A stretch of 64,000 nt of DNA from Dehalococcoidia bacterium. GTDB taxonomy: Bacteria > Chloroflexota > Dehalococcoidia > SpSt-223. The DNA is taken from assembly GCA_025054935.1 (NCBI GenBank), contig JANWZD010000008.1:34633-98632 (forward strand), in the 5' to 3' direction. Position 1 is the stretch's first letter. Every line of letters begins with the position of its first letter. The notes beneath the pieces are model-generated. The model did not search any database, was not told the origin of the DNA, and saw only the letters and a list, made by a program, of their open reading frames with translations. Below, piece by piece: positions 35,869-44,521 of this stretch. The position numbers were made by a program, and so were the translations under genes.

Positions 35869-36295
35869 TCCTTGAAAGATACGTCAGCGTGCAGGGTGTC
35901 TGCTGGCAGGACAGGCCCGGGCCGCGTCAGGAGGGCAGCGACCGGGAAGGAGCGGCTCAGCCCTCACCGCTCCGGTAGGAACGCCGCCGCCGGCAGGTCG
36001 CGCTGGCCCGCCGCTCCCGGCGCTGCCGCGGGTAGCCGCGCGTCATCAGCTGTCGTGACGGGACAGCGGCGAATGATCGCTGACGTGAATAGCGGACGGC
36101 GCTGTTTACGCGAAGGCCGGTTTGTGTGAAGAGCGCATCGTCCTGCCGCGCGCCGTCGGGTGCTGACCGCCCGTGACTGCGCTGCCGCCTTTTCGAGCCG
36201 GGCGCGTTTCACGACCTGCCGCGTTCTCCTTAGGTGACGGAAACCGCGTGGTAATCGACTGCGCTCGCGATGGTGAGCAGGCCAAATTCTGGCGC
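35869..36295. other. Intergenic stretch of about 430 bp, no supported gene
   Basis: Frames are open by chance and lack starts with ribosome-binding sites. The right end carries the TetR promoter. Confidence 0.5.
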
Positions 36296-36340
36296 TTGCG
36301 CGTGGTTGTCGCTCTCGCTAGAATTCATGCAGACTGTCTG
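36296..36340 (+). promoter_or_regulatory. TetR gene promoter with an internal palindrome
   Basis: TTGCGC (36296-36301), 17 bases, then TAGAAT (36319-36324). Just downstream, CAGAC-T-GTCTG (36330-36340) is an 11-bp palindrome, about where a TetR repressor would bind to control its own gene. Confidence 0.5.
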
Positions 36341-36357
36341 ACGAAATTGAGGAGCAG

Positions 36358-36993
36358 ATGGCCCCGCGTGCCTATCAGCTTGGGCGGCGCGAAGCCGTCG
36401 TCCACGAGACGCGCCAGAAAGTGATCGCGGCGGCGCGCGCGATGATCGTCGAAGAGGGCGTGCTTGGCACGAGCCTCGGCGAAGTGGCGCGCCGGGCCGA
36501 TGTCGCCCGGGCAACCGTCTACTACCAGTTCGGCAGCCGACGGGGGCTGCTCGAAGCGGTGCTCGACGACGCGCTCTCGCGCGCCGAGGGACGCTCCCTC
36601 GCCGCCGCCTATGGCCGGCCCGACCCGGCGGAGGCGGTCGTCGCCGTGCTCCAGGAGGTAGCGCGCTTCTGGGCCGCGGAGTTTCCGATCTTCCGCGCGG
36701 TGCTTCCGTTCGCCGCCGTCGACCCCGACGTGGGCGCGATCGTCGCCGGTCACGCCGGCGCGCGCGAGGCGATCTTGTGGGGGCTGGTGCGTCGGCTGGA
36801 GGCAGCCGGCCGGATCAAGTCGGGCGTTTCGGTCGAGCGCGTCTACGACACCCTCTGGCTGTTGACCAGCTTTGCCGCGTTCCACGAGCTGCACGCCATT
36901 CGCGGCCGCGCTCCCGCGGAGGTCGCCGCGTGTCTCGTGCGGCTCGCAGCAGCTGTTGTCGATCTCGAAGAGCCGCAAGAAGCGCCGCAGTAA
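36358..36993 (+). CDS. TetR-family transcriptional regulator
   Basis: A 211-residue regulator. The N-terminal HTH (about residues 18-64) reads VIAAARAMIVEEG, then LGEVARRADVARATVYYQFG, with the typical Y-x-F-x-S/G-K/R-x-x-L ending (FGSRRGLLEAV). The rest is the helical ligand-binding and dimer domain. GGAG precedes ATG at 36358. It lies 19 bp before the LLM oxidoreductase gene and probably controls it, and possibly glcDEF, and itself. Confidence 0.9.
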   Translation: MAPRAYQLGRREAVVHETRQKVIAAARAMIVEEGVLGTSLGEVARRADVARATVYYQFGSRRGLLEAVLDDALSRAEGRSLAAAYGRPDPAEAVVAVLQEVARFWAAEFPIFRAVLPFAAVDPDVGAIVAGHAGAREAILWGLVRRLEAAGRIKSGVSVERVYDTLWLLTSFAAFHELHAIRGRAPAEVAACLVRLAAAVVDLEEPQEAPQ

Positions 36994-37012
36994 GAAGGGA
37001 GGGTCACAGGCG

Positions 37013-38131
37013 ATGGAGATCGGGATCTTTCAGCTTCTCTCGCAGCCGGAGGGCGTCAGCGACCGCGAGGTGATCGAGCAGGCGCTCTGGGAGGTCGATT
37101 TCGCCGAGGCAAACGGCTTCCACACCGTCTGGGTGACCGAGCATCACCTCTCGGAGTATGGGATGATCGGCTCGCCCTCGGTCTATGCTGCTGCGGTCGC
37201 CCAGCGGACGCGCCGCCTCCGGATCGGCTACGGCGTCGCCGTCGTGCCGCTCCATCACCCGATCCGGCTCGCCGAGGAGATCGCGTGGGTCGACCAGTTG
37301 AGCGAAGGCCGCCTCTGGGTCGGCGTTGGGCCAGGCTTCAGCCCCTACGAGTTTGAAGCGTTCGGCGTCCCGCTCGAGGAGCGGAATGCCCGCCTCGAGG
37401 AAGGCGTCGCCATCCTGCAAGGGCTGCTGGCGAACGAGGCGTTCTCCTTCCAGGGCCGCTTCTGGCACTTCCCGGAGGTGCGGCTGAAGCCGCGGCCCTA
37501 CACCACGCCCCATCCGCCGTTCATGCTCGCCTCGTCCGGCGAAGAATCGCTCCGGCGCGCCGCGCGGCTCGGACTGCCGGCGCTCATCGGCTTCCGCCCG
37601 AACGAGGAGCTGGCAGCGCGCATTGCGACCTACCGCCAGATCCGCGCCGAACTCGGCGTCCCCGAGGAGCGTCTCCGCGAAGAAGTGCGGCAGCTCGGCG
37701 TTCTGCGGCGGGTGCACGTCGCCGACAGCGATGAGGAGGCGATGGCTGACATCGTGCCGCCGCTGCTCTGGTATACCGTGACCGGGCTGCGCATCCACCG
37801 CCCCAACGCCCCCGTCGCGATCGACCCGAAGACCGGGTCGCGGCTCGGCATCTACGTTCCGCCGCAGACCGGCTCGCTGCCCGACGGCTCGGCCGCGCCG
37901 GCGCTGCCCACGCCGGAGGAGGTGATCCGCCACAGCGAGGGCGGCATGATCGCGGGCACGCCGGAGACGGTGCTGCGCCAGCTGCGCGAATTGCAGGCGC
38001 TCGGCGTCGGCCATGTCATCGCGTGGATGAACTTCGGCAACCTCCCGTACGCCAAGGTGCGCCGCTCGATGGAGCTGTTCGCGCGCGAGGTGCTGCCTGC
38101 CCTCGCCGCGAGCGAGGCTGCCGCCCGCTGA
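37013..38131 (+). CDS. LLM-class flavin-dependent oxidoreductase
   Basis: A 372-residue TIM-barrel monooxygenase of the bacterial luciferase-like family, using FMNH2 or F420. It opens MEIGIFQLLSQPEG and has HTVWVTEHHLSEYGM, GYGVAVVPLHHPIRLAEEIAWVD-type strands and VGVGPGF, and a late MIAGTPETVLRQL segment. The substrate is unknown. ATG at 37013 follows GGGAGGG by about nine bases. The TetR gene is 19 bp upstream and glcD 14 bp downstream, so it likely lies in one regulated operon. Confidence 0.88.
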   Translation: MEIGIFQLLSQPEGVSDREVIEQALWEVDFAEANGFHTVWVTEHHLSEYGMIGSPSVYAAAVAQRTRRLRIGYGVAVVPLHHPIRLAEEIAWVDQLSEGRLWVGVGPGFSPYEFEAFGVPLEERNARLEEGVAILQGLLANEAFSFQGRFWHFPEVRLKPRPYTTPHPPFMLASSGEESLRRAARLGLPALIGFRPNEELAARIATYRQIRAELGVPEERLREEVRQLGVLRRVHVADSDEEAMADIVPPLLWYTVTGLRIHRPNAPVAIDPKTGSRLGIYVPPQTGSLPDGSAAPALPTPEEVIRHSEGGMIAGTPETVLRQLRELQALGVGHVIAWMNFGNLPYAKVRRSMELFAREVLPALAASEAAAR

Positions 38132-38145
38132 TCTATCCTCCCGGC

Positions 38146-39597
38146 ATGGAGCGCCGGATCACCGACGCCTTGCGCGCTCTTGTTGGAGCGGATGGCGTGC
38201 TCACCGCTCCCGAGTCGCTGCGCCCCTACGAGGCGGACGCGCTGAATGCCTATCGCGCCCGTCCCGGCGTGGTCGTCCTGCCTGAGACGGCGGAGCAGGT
38301 CCAAGCGGTCGTCCGCCTCTGTCACCGCGAGCGCCTTCCTTTCGTCGCCCGCGGCAGCGGCACTGGCCTCTCGGGTGGGGCGGTGCCGGTCGCAGACGGC
38401 GTGCTGATCAGCCTTGCTCGCATGAACCGGATCCTCGCCGTCGACCTCGACAACGGCCGGGTCGTCGTCCAACCGGGCGTCATCAACCTCGAGGTCTCGC
38501 GCCGCGTCGCCGGCGCCGGCCTGTTCTACGCGCCCGACCCCTCTAGCCAGCAGGTCTGCACGATCGGCGGCAATGTCGCCGAGAACAGCGGCGGCGCGCA
38601 CTGCCTGAAGTACGGCTTCACTGTCAACCATGTCCTCGGCGTTAAGCTCGTCCTCCCCGACGGTGAGCTGGTGACGCTCGGCGGCGCGACCCTCCAGCAT
38701 CCCGGCTACGACCTTCTCGGCGTCGTCGTCGGTGCCGAGGGCACGCTCGGCGTCGTCGTCGAGGCGACGCTCCGTCTCCTCCGCCTGCCGGAGGCGATCC
38801 AGCTGGTGATGGCCGCCTTCGCCACGACCGACGAGGCCGGAGCGGCGGTCTCGGCGATCATCGCCGCCGGCATCCTTCCGGCCGCGGTCGAGATGATGGA
38901 CCATCTTGCGATTGTCGCCACCGACGACGCCGTCCATGCCGGCTATCCGCGCGATGCCGGAGCGCTCCTCCTTGTCGAGCTCGACGGCGCGCCGGTCGAA
39001 GTGGCGGGCGAGGTAGACGAAGTCGCCGCTCTCTGCCGCGCCCACGGCGCGAGCGAGGTCCGGGTCGCTGCCACGGCCGAGGAGCGTGCCCGCTTCTGGA
39101 AGGGGCGCAAGGCGGCGTTGCCGGCGATGGGCCGCCTCAGCCCGGCGTATTATGTTCAGGACGGCGTCGTGCCGCGGACCGCGCTCCCGGCGGTGCTGCG
39201 CCAAATCGCGGCGCTTGCCGCCGAGGCGGGGCTGCGGGTGGCGAACGTCTTCCACGCCGGCGACGGCAACCTGCACCCGCTCGTCCTCTTCGACCCTGCC
39301 GTGCCGGGCGAGAGCGAGCGGGCGATCGAGCTCGCCGGGCGCATTCTCCTCGCCTGCATCGAGGCCGGCGGCAGCATCACCGGCGAGCACGGCGTCGGGC
39401 TCGACAAGAAGGCGTATCTGCCGAAGATGTTCGCCGAAGCCGACCTCGATACGATGGGGCGGCTGCGCTGCGCCTTCGACCCCATCAATCTGAGCAACCC
39501 GGGCAAGGTCTTCCCGACGCCGCGGCTGTGCGGCGAGCGCCCCGGCCCCTACCGGCCGCATCCGCTTGTCGAAGCCGGGCTGGCGGAGCTGTTTTGA
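38146..39597 (+). CDS. glcD: Glycolate oxidase subunit GlcD (FAD-binding)
   Basis: A 483-residue FAD-linked oxidase, catalytic subunit for glycolate or another 2-hydroxy acid. The PCMH-type FAD domain (about residues 35-215) contains PFVARGSGTGLSGGAVP, SQQVCTIGGNVAENSGG and DLLGVVVGAEGTLGVV. The C-terminal domain has NVFHAGDGNLHPL and GSITGEHGVGLDKKAYL with the catalytic His. No Shine-Dalgarno is seen before ATG at 38146; 14 bp separate it from the LLM gene. It ends TTGA, sharing bases with glcE. Confidence 0.93.
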   Translation: MERRITDALRALVGADGVLTAPESLRPYEADALNAYRARPGVVVLPETAEQVQAVVRLCHRERLPFVARGSGTGLSGGAVPVADGVLISLARMNRILAVDLDNGRVVVQPGVINLEVSRRVAGAGLFYAPDPSSQQVCTIGGNVAENSGGAHCLKYGFTVNHVLGVKLVLPDGELVTLGGATLQHPGYDLLGVVVGAEGTLGVVVEATLRLLRLPEAIQLVMAAFATTDEAGAAVSAIIAAGILPAAVEMMDHLAIVATDDAVHAGYPRDAGALLLVELDGAPVEVAGEVDEVAALCRAHGASEVRVAATAEERARFWKGRKAALPAMGRLSPAYYVQDGVVPRTALPAVLRQIAALAAEAGLRVANVFHAGDGNLHPLVLFDPAVPGESERAIELAGRILLACIEAGGSITGEHGVGLDKKAYLPKMFAEADLDTMGRLRCAFDPINLSNPGKVFPTPRLCGERPGPYRPHPLVEAGLAELF

Positions 39598-40838
39598 CCG
39601 GCGCGCTCGACCTCCTCGACCGCTTCATCCCCGGCCGGGTCCGGGCGGCGGCAGCGGAGGATGCGATCGACGGCGTGCCGATGCGCGCGGTTGCCGCGCC
39701 GACGACGGTCGATGCCGTTGCCAAGACGCTGGCGTGGGCGAACGAGAGCGGCGAGGCGGTCTTCCCGCGCGGCGGCGGCGCGCGGCTCGGCTGGGGGCGG
39801 CCGCCGGCACGGAGCGGCATCGTGCTCGCCCTCGATGGCCTTGCCTCGATCATCGAACACGCCTGGGCCGACCTGACAGTGACAGCGCAGGCCGGCGTGA
39901 CGCTCGCTGCTTTGCAGGCGGCGCTTGCCGAGCGCGGCCAGCGGCTGGCGCTCGACCCGCCGTGGCCAGCGGAGACAACTGTCGGCGGCCTGATCGCGGC
40001 CGACGACAGCGGCCCGCTGCGCTTCCGCTTCGGCGGCGTCCGCGACCTCCTGCTCGGGGTCACCGTCGTCCGCGCCGACGGCATCGTGGCCCGCGGCGGC
40101 AGCAAGGTGGTGAAGAACGTCGCCGGCTACGACCTGCCGAAGCTGTTCACCGGCGCGCTCGGCACCCTCGGCGTCGTCGTCGAAGCGACCTTCCGCCTCC
40201 ATCCGCTGCCGCGGCGCGAGACGACGCTCGTCTACCAGACGGCCGCGCCTACCGACCTCCTTCTTCGCGTCCTGCGCTCTCGCGCCAGTCCGGTCGCTCT
40301 TTCGGCGACGATCCTCGGCCGCGCTGGCCGGCTGCTGGTGCGGCTTGCCGGCAGCGAGGCGGGCGTGCGCGACCAGGTCGCCCGCGTCGTCGATGCCGCC
40401 GGCGCGCCGAGCGACCGCCTCGAAGGCGAACTCGCCGCCACCGCTTGGCGGGATGCCGTCACCCTTCCGTGGACGGGCTGCGAGCCGGCGGCCGTGGTGC
40501 GCGTCTCGGTCCTGCCGAGCGAGATCCCGGCGCTCGTGGCTGCGGCGGCGGCGAGCGGGCTGCCGGCCGCTGGCATCATCCATGCCCACGGCCTCGGCTG
40601 TCTCCGCCTCGAAGGAGAGCCGGAGGCGCTCCATGAAGCGGTGGGCGCCCTCCGCGCTCGGCTCGCGCCGCGCGACGGCACGCTCGTCGTCCTCGCCGCT
40701 CCGCAGGCAGTGAAGGCGCGGCTGGATGTCTGGGGCATCCCGCCGGACGTCCTGCCGCTGATGCGGCGCGTGCGCGAGCAGTTCGACCCGAACGCCATCC
40801 TCAATCCGGGGCGGCTCGTCCCGCTGGACGCAGCATGA
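39594..40838 (+). CDS. glcE: Glycolate oxidase subunit GlcE (FAD-binding)
   Basis: A 414-residue second FAD-binding subunit. Typical elements are VFPRGGGARLGWGRPP, LTVTAQAGVTLAALQ, DPPWPAETTVGGLIAAD and GGSKVVKNVAGYDLPKLFTG, then the ending REQFDPNAILNPGRLVP. The start is TTG at 39594, overlapping the glcD stop as TTGA, with GGCGGAG upstream; glcF overlaps its end as ATGA. The three subunits should form one membrane-associated complex passing electrons from glycolate to quinone or another carrier. Confidence 0.9.
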   Translation: MTGALDLLDRFIPGRVRAAAAEDAIDGVPMRAVAAPTTVDAVAKTLAWANESGEAVFPRGGGARLGWGRPPARSGIVLALDGLASIIEHAWADLTVTAQAGVTLAALQAALAERGQRLALDPPWPAETTVGGLIAADDSGPLRFRFGGVRDLLLGVTVVRADGIVARGGSKVVKNVAGYDLPKLFTGALGTLGVVVEATFRLHPLPRRETTLVYQTAAPTDLLLRVLRSRASPVALSATILGRAGRLLVRLAGSEAGVRDQVARVVDAAGAPSDRLEGELAATAWRDAVTLPWTGCEPAAVVRVSVLPSEIPALVAAAAASGLPAAGIIHAHGLGCLRLEGEPEALHEAVGALRARLAPRDGTLVVLAAPQAVKARLDVWGIPPDVLPLMRRVREQFDPNAILNPGRLVPLDAA

Positions 40839-42145
40839 GCGGCGCGGCCGGTCCCGGCTTCGACCCGCACCGCCCGCCGGAGCGGCGGCTGATCGGCGAG
40901 TGCGTCCATTGCGGCTTCTGCCTCCCGACCTGCCCGACCTATCTCCTCTGGGGCCTCGAGCCGGACTCTCCGCGCGGCCGGATCGACCTGATGGCCGGCG
41001 TGCTGGACGGCGCGATCGGCCTCACGCCGGCAACGGTGGCGCATTTCGATCAGTGCCTCGGCTGCCTCGCCTGCGTCACTGCCTGCCCGTCCGGCGTCCA
41101 GTACGGCCGGCTGATCGAGCGCGCGCGCGCCCAGATCGAGCGCAACGCGCCCCGCTCCCGCGCCGACCGCCTCTTCCGTGCGGCGATCTTCCTCCTCTTC
41201 CCCCATCCGGGGCGGCTGCGGGCGCTCCTGCCGCTGCTGCGCGCCTACCAAGCGAGCGGGCTGCGCGCCCTCCTCGACCGCAGCGGGCTGCTCGCCCGGC
41301 TGCCCGAGCGGCTGCAGGCGATGGAGTCGCTGCTCCCGCCCGTGCCGGCGCGGATCGAGCCGCTGCCTCGCCGGACCCCGCCGGCGCGCGTGCTGCGGCT
41401 GCGCGTTGGGCTGCTCGTCGGCTGTGTCCAGCGCATCTTCTTCGGCGAGGTGAACGCCGCAACAGCACGGGTGCTGGCCGCCGAGGGCTGCGAAGTGATC
41501 GTCCCGGCGCAGGGCTGCTGCGGCGCTCTTGAGCTCCACGCCGGCCGCGATGCTGCTGCGCGCGCCCGCGCGCGGCGGCTGATTGCCGCGTTCGAGCGCG
41601 CCGGCGTTGATCGGGTGGTGGTGAATGCCGCCGGCTGCGGCTCGACGCTGAAGGAGTACGGCGAGTTGTTGGCCGACGAGCCGCGCTGGGCGCGCCGCGC
41701 AGCGCGCTTTGCGGCGACGGTGCGCGACATCGCCGAGGTCCTCGCGGAGCTGCCGCCGCTCGGGCACTACCGGCCGCTCCCGCTTCGCGTCGCCTACCAC
41801 GACGCCTGCCATCTTCTCCATGGCCAGCGCATCTACCGCCAGCCGCGCGACCTGCTGGCGAGGGTCCCGGAGCTGACGGTGGTCGAGCTGGCCGAGCCCG
41901 AGATCTGCTGCGGCAGCGCCGGCGTCTACAACCTTCTCCAGCCGGCACCGGCGCGCGCCCTCGGCGACCGGAAGGCGGCGGGCATCCTCGCCAGCGGCGC
42001 CGAGGCACTGGCGAGCGGCAACCCCGGCTGCCTTCTCCATCTCGCGCGTGCCCTCGCCCGCGCCGGCCGGCCGCTGCCGACCTACCATCCTGTTCAGCTG
42101 CTCGATGCCTCGCTGCGCGGCGCGACGCTTCCTGCCAGCCGGTAG
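40835..42145 (+). CDS. glcF: Glycolate oxidase iron-sulfur subunit GlcF
   Basis: A 436-residue electron-transfer subunit. Two 4Fe-4S ferredoxin motifs lie near the N-terminus (CVHCGFCLPTCPTY and CLGCLACVTACPSG). Two cysteine-rich CCG domains follow (QGCCGALELHAG with later AAGCGSTLKEYG; DACHLLHGQRI with EICCGSAG). It passes electrons from GlcD/GlcE onward. Its last 52 bp overlap the 3' end of the convergent holB gene. Confidence 0.93.
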   Translation: MSGAAGPGFDPHRPPERRLIGECVHCGFCLPTCPTYLLWGLEPDSPRGRIDLMAGVLDGAIGLTPATVAHFDQCLGCLACVTACPSGVQYGRLIERARAQIERNAPRSRADRLFRAAIFLLFPHPGRLRALLPLLRAYQASGLRALLDRSGLLARLPERLQAMESLLPPVPARIEPLPRRTPPARVLRLRVGLLVGCVQRIFFGEVNAATARVLAAEGCEVIVPAQGCCGALELHAGRDAAARARARRLIAAFERAGVDRVVVNAAGCGSTLKEYGELLADEPRWARRAARFAATVRDIAEVLAELPPLGHYRPLPLRVAYHDACHLLHGQRIYRQPRDLLARVPELTVVELAEPEICCGSAGVYNLLQPAPARALGDRKAAGILASGAEALASGNPGCLLHLARALARAGRPLPTYHPVQLLDASLRGATLPASR

Positions 42146-43185
42146 CGGGCGACAGAGCCGGCGAGACGCGGGAGCTCGAGCAGCGCGGCCTCGAGGGCGA
42201 GCCGCGCGTTGACGTTCGCTTCCAACTGCTGGCGGCAGCGGCGAAGGGCCTCGATCGCGGTGCGGAGCGCAGCGGGAGCGCAGGCGCGGGCGGCCGCCTC
42301 GATCTCGGCTTGGCGGTCGGGGTTGACGAGCAGGTCGGCTGCGCCGCCGCTCGCCACGACCAGCGCATCGCGCAGCCAGCTCTGCCAGAGGTCGAGCGTC
42401 TCATACACCTCTTCGCGGCTTGCCGAAAACCGTGCCGCCAGCTTGCCGGCGCGCTCCAGCCGCTCCACGGTCCCTTCTTCGAGAGCGGCAAGCAGGGCAT
42501 CGAGCCGCTCGGCGCGGGCGTCGAGAAGGTCGGCGCTGGCGAGCGCCTCAATCGCCCAGCCGATTTTGCCTCTCGCGAGGCGGGCGAGCAGGGCGGCCTG
42601 CGCAGGCTCCGCGCCGCGGCGCGCGAGCTCAGCGGCGATCTCCGCTTCCGGCACGAGCCGCAAGTCGAGGCGCTGGCAGCGCGAGCGGATCGTCGGCAGC
42701 AGCCGGTCTGGCTCGTTGGCGAGCAGGATGAGGATCGCGTTCGCCGGCGGCTCCTCGAGCGTCTTCAGGAGGGCATTCGACGCCTCGGTCGACAGCCGTT
42801 CAGCGCCATCGACGATGACGACGCGAGCCCGCCCTTCGTACGGCTGCAGGGCCAGTTCGGCATGCAGCTCCTGCACTTGGGCGATGCCGATGTTCTTGCG
42901 CAGCCGGCCGCTCTCCGATTTCTCGTCGGCGAGCAGCCCGAGCGTGACGACATCGGGATGGAGGCCGCGCGCGACCCGCCGGCAGCTGCGGCACTCTCCG
43001 CAGGGCGGCGGCGCTTGGGCGCAGTTGACCGCTTGGGCCAGCGCGAGGGCGAGCGTTCCTTTGCCGACGCGCGGCGGACCGGCGAGGAGATAGGCGTGGT
43101 GGAGGCGCCCCTCCCGCAGCGAACGGTCGAGCAGGGCGACGGCCGCCCGCTGACCGACCACCCCCCAGCTAGTCGCCAAGCTCAC
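42094..43185 (-). CDS. holB: DNA polymerase III delta-prime subunit
   Basis: A 363-residue clamp-loader subunit. It has GQRAAVALLDRSL, a P-loop GPPRVGKGTLALAL (clamp-loader delta' often keeps a P-loop), a zinc module CAQAPPPCGECRSC, VVIVDGAERLSTEASNALLK, TLEEPPANAIL and the sensor-like IRSRCQRL. Role: loading the sliding clamp in replication. Its start lies inside the 3' end of lysA (17-bp overlap) and its end inside glcF antisense (52 bp). Confidence 0.88.
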   Translation of the reverse strand: MSLATSWGVVGQRAAVALLDRSLREGRLHHAYLLAGPPRVGKGTLALALAQAVNCAQAPPPCGECRSCRRVARGLHPDVVTLGLLADEKSESGRLRKNIGIAQVQELHAELALQPYEGRARVVIVDGAERLSTEASNALLKTLEEPPANAILILLANEPDRLLPTIRSRCQRLDLRLVPEAEIAAELARRGAEPAQAALLARLARGKIGWAIEALASADLLDARAERLDALLAALEEGTVERLERAGKLAARFSASREEVYETLDLWQSWLRDALVVASGGAADLLVNPDRQAEIEAAARACAPAALRTAIEALRRCRQQLEANVNARLALEAALLELPRLAGSVARYRLAGSVAPRSEASSS

Positions 43186-44497
43186 ACCGCATCAGGTCCT
43201 CGTAGGTCTCCCGGCGGCGGATCAGCTTCGCCTCGCCGTCGCGCACGAGGACGATCGCCGGCTTGAGCGCCATGTTGTAGTTCGACGCCATCGCCGGCGC
43301 ATATGCCCCCGCCGCCGGCATCGCGATCAGGTCGCCGGGCTGGATCGCCGGCAGGGCGACATCGCGTGCCAGCAGGTCGCCCGACTCGCAGTACTTGCCC
43401 GCGATCGTCACCGTCTCGCACGGCGGCTCCGCCAGCCGGTTGACGACGGCGACCTCATAGCGGGCATCGTAGAGCGCCGGCCGGATGTTGTCGGCCATTC
43501 CGCCGTCGACCGAGACGTAGGTGCGGACGCCCGGGATCTCTTTGCGCGCCCCGGCGGTGTAGAGGGCAACGCCGGCACGGCCGACGATCGCGCGTCCGGG
43601 CTCGATGCAGACCCGCGGCGCGCCGAGCCGACGCGCTTCTAGTCCCGCCTGGAGCGGCCGCAGAATGCCCTCGGCGTAGTCGGCCGGCGTCGGCGGCGGC
43701 GTGTCGGCGAGGTATTGGATGGCGAAGCCGCCGCCGGGGCTCAGCTCCTCGAACCGGAAGCCAGGCACGTCGCGGTGGGCGGCGACAAAGTCCAGCACGA
43801 CCTCGGCCGCCTCGACGTAGGGCGCGATCTCGAAGATCGGCGAGCCGAGATGGCTGTGGATGCCGATCAGGTCGAGGTGCGGCGCGGCCGCTGCCCGCCG
43901 GAGCGCCTCGCTCGCTTGACCGTTGGCGATCGTAAAGCCGAATTTGCTGTCGACGATGCCGGTTGTCGTCTTGTGGTGGGTGTGGGGATCGATTCCCGGC
44001 GAGACACGGAGCAGCACGCTCGCCCGGACGCCCCGCTCGCCGGCGAGGCGGTCGAGGGTCTCGAGTTCGGTGAAATTGTCGATAACGTAGCGACCGACCC
44101 CGGTTGCGAGCGCCTCGGCCAGCTCCTGTGGCGTCTTGTTGTTGCCGTGGAAGTAGATCGTTTCGGCCGGATAGCCGACGGCGCGGGCGAAGGCGAGCTC
44201 GCCGCCCGAGACAACATCCAGTCCGTAGCCTTCCTCGCGCAGGATTTGGAGCAGGGCGAAACCGATATACGCCTTCGAGGCATAGAGCGGCAGCAGGTTC
44301 GGATAGCGAGCGCGAAACTCGTCGCGGAAGGCGCGCAGCTGGGCGCGCAGGGTCGCTTCGTCAAAGATGTAGAGCGGCGTGCCGAAGCGGCGCGCAAGAT
44401 CGGCGAGGTCGCAGCCACCGATACGCATCCCGCTGCTGTCTGCCTCTGCAGTGAGGGGAAAGAGAGCGGCGAGGTCGCGGCCGTGAACGTTCAGCAT
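43169..44497 (-). CDS. lysA: Diaminopimelate decarboxylase
   Basis: A 442-residue PLP enzyme making lysine from meso-diaminopimelate. The alanine-racemase-like barrel holds the PLP lysine in YASKAY, then HGNNKTPQEL, HTHHKTTTGIVDSKFG, GIHSHLGSP, ELSPGGGFAIQY and EPGRAIVGRAG. The C-terminal half has KYCESGDLLA and GAYAPAMASNYN, which build the substrate site across the dimer. Length is normal (415-450). The same-strand holB start overlaps its end, so both probably form one transcript. Confidence 0.94.
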   Translation of the reverse strand: MLNVHGRDLAALFPLTAEADSSGMRIGGCDLADLARRFGTPLYIFDEATLRAQLRAFRDEFRARYPNLLPLYASKAYIGFALLQILREEGYGLDVVSGGELAFARAVGYPAETIYFHGNNKTPQELAEALATGVGRYVIDNFTELETLDRLAGERGVRASVLLRVSPGIDPHTHHKTTTGIVDSKFGFTIANGQASEALRRAAAAPHLDLIGIHSHLGSPIFEIAPYVEAAEVVLDFVAAHRDVPGFRFEELSPGGGFAIQYLADTPPPTPADYAEGILRPLQAGLEARRLGAPRVCIEPGRAIVGRAGVALYTAGARKEIPGVRTYVSVDGGMADNIRPALYDARYEVAVVNRLAEPPCETVTIAGKYCESGDLLARDVALPAIQPGDLIAMPAAGAYAPAMASNYNMALKPAIVLVRDGEAKLIRRRETYEDLMRCELGD

Positions 44498-44521
44498 CCT
44501 TTCCTCCGAGGCCTGCCTCGA

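Noticed and set aside
40232..42088. Long minus-strand frames opposite glcE/glcF
   Set aside because: No motifs; GlcE and GlcF have all ferredoxin and FAD signatures and proper junctions.
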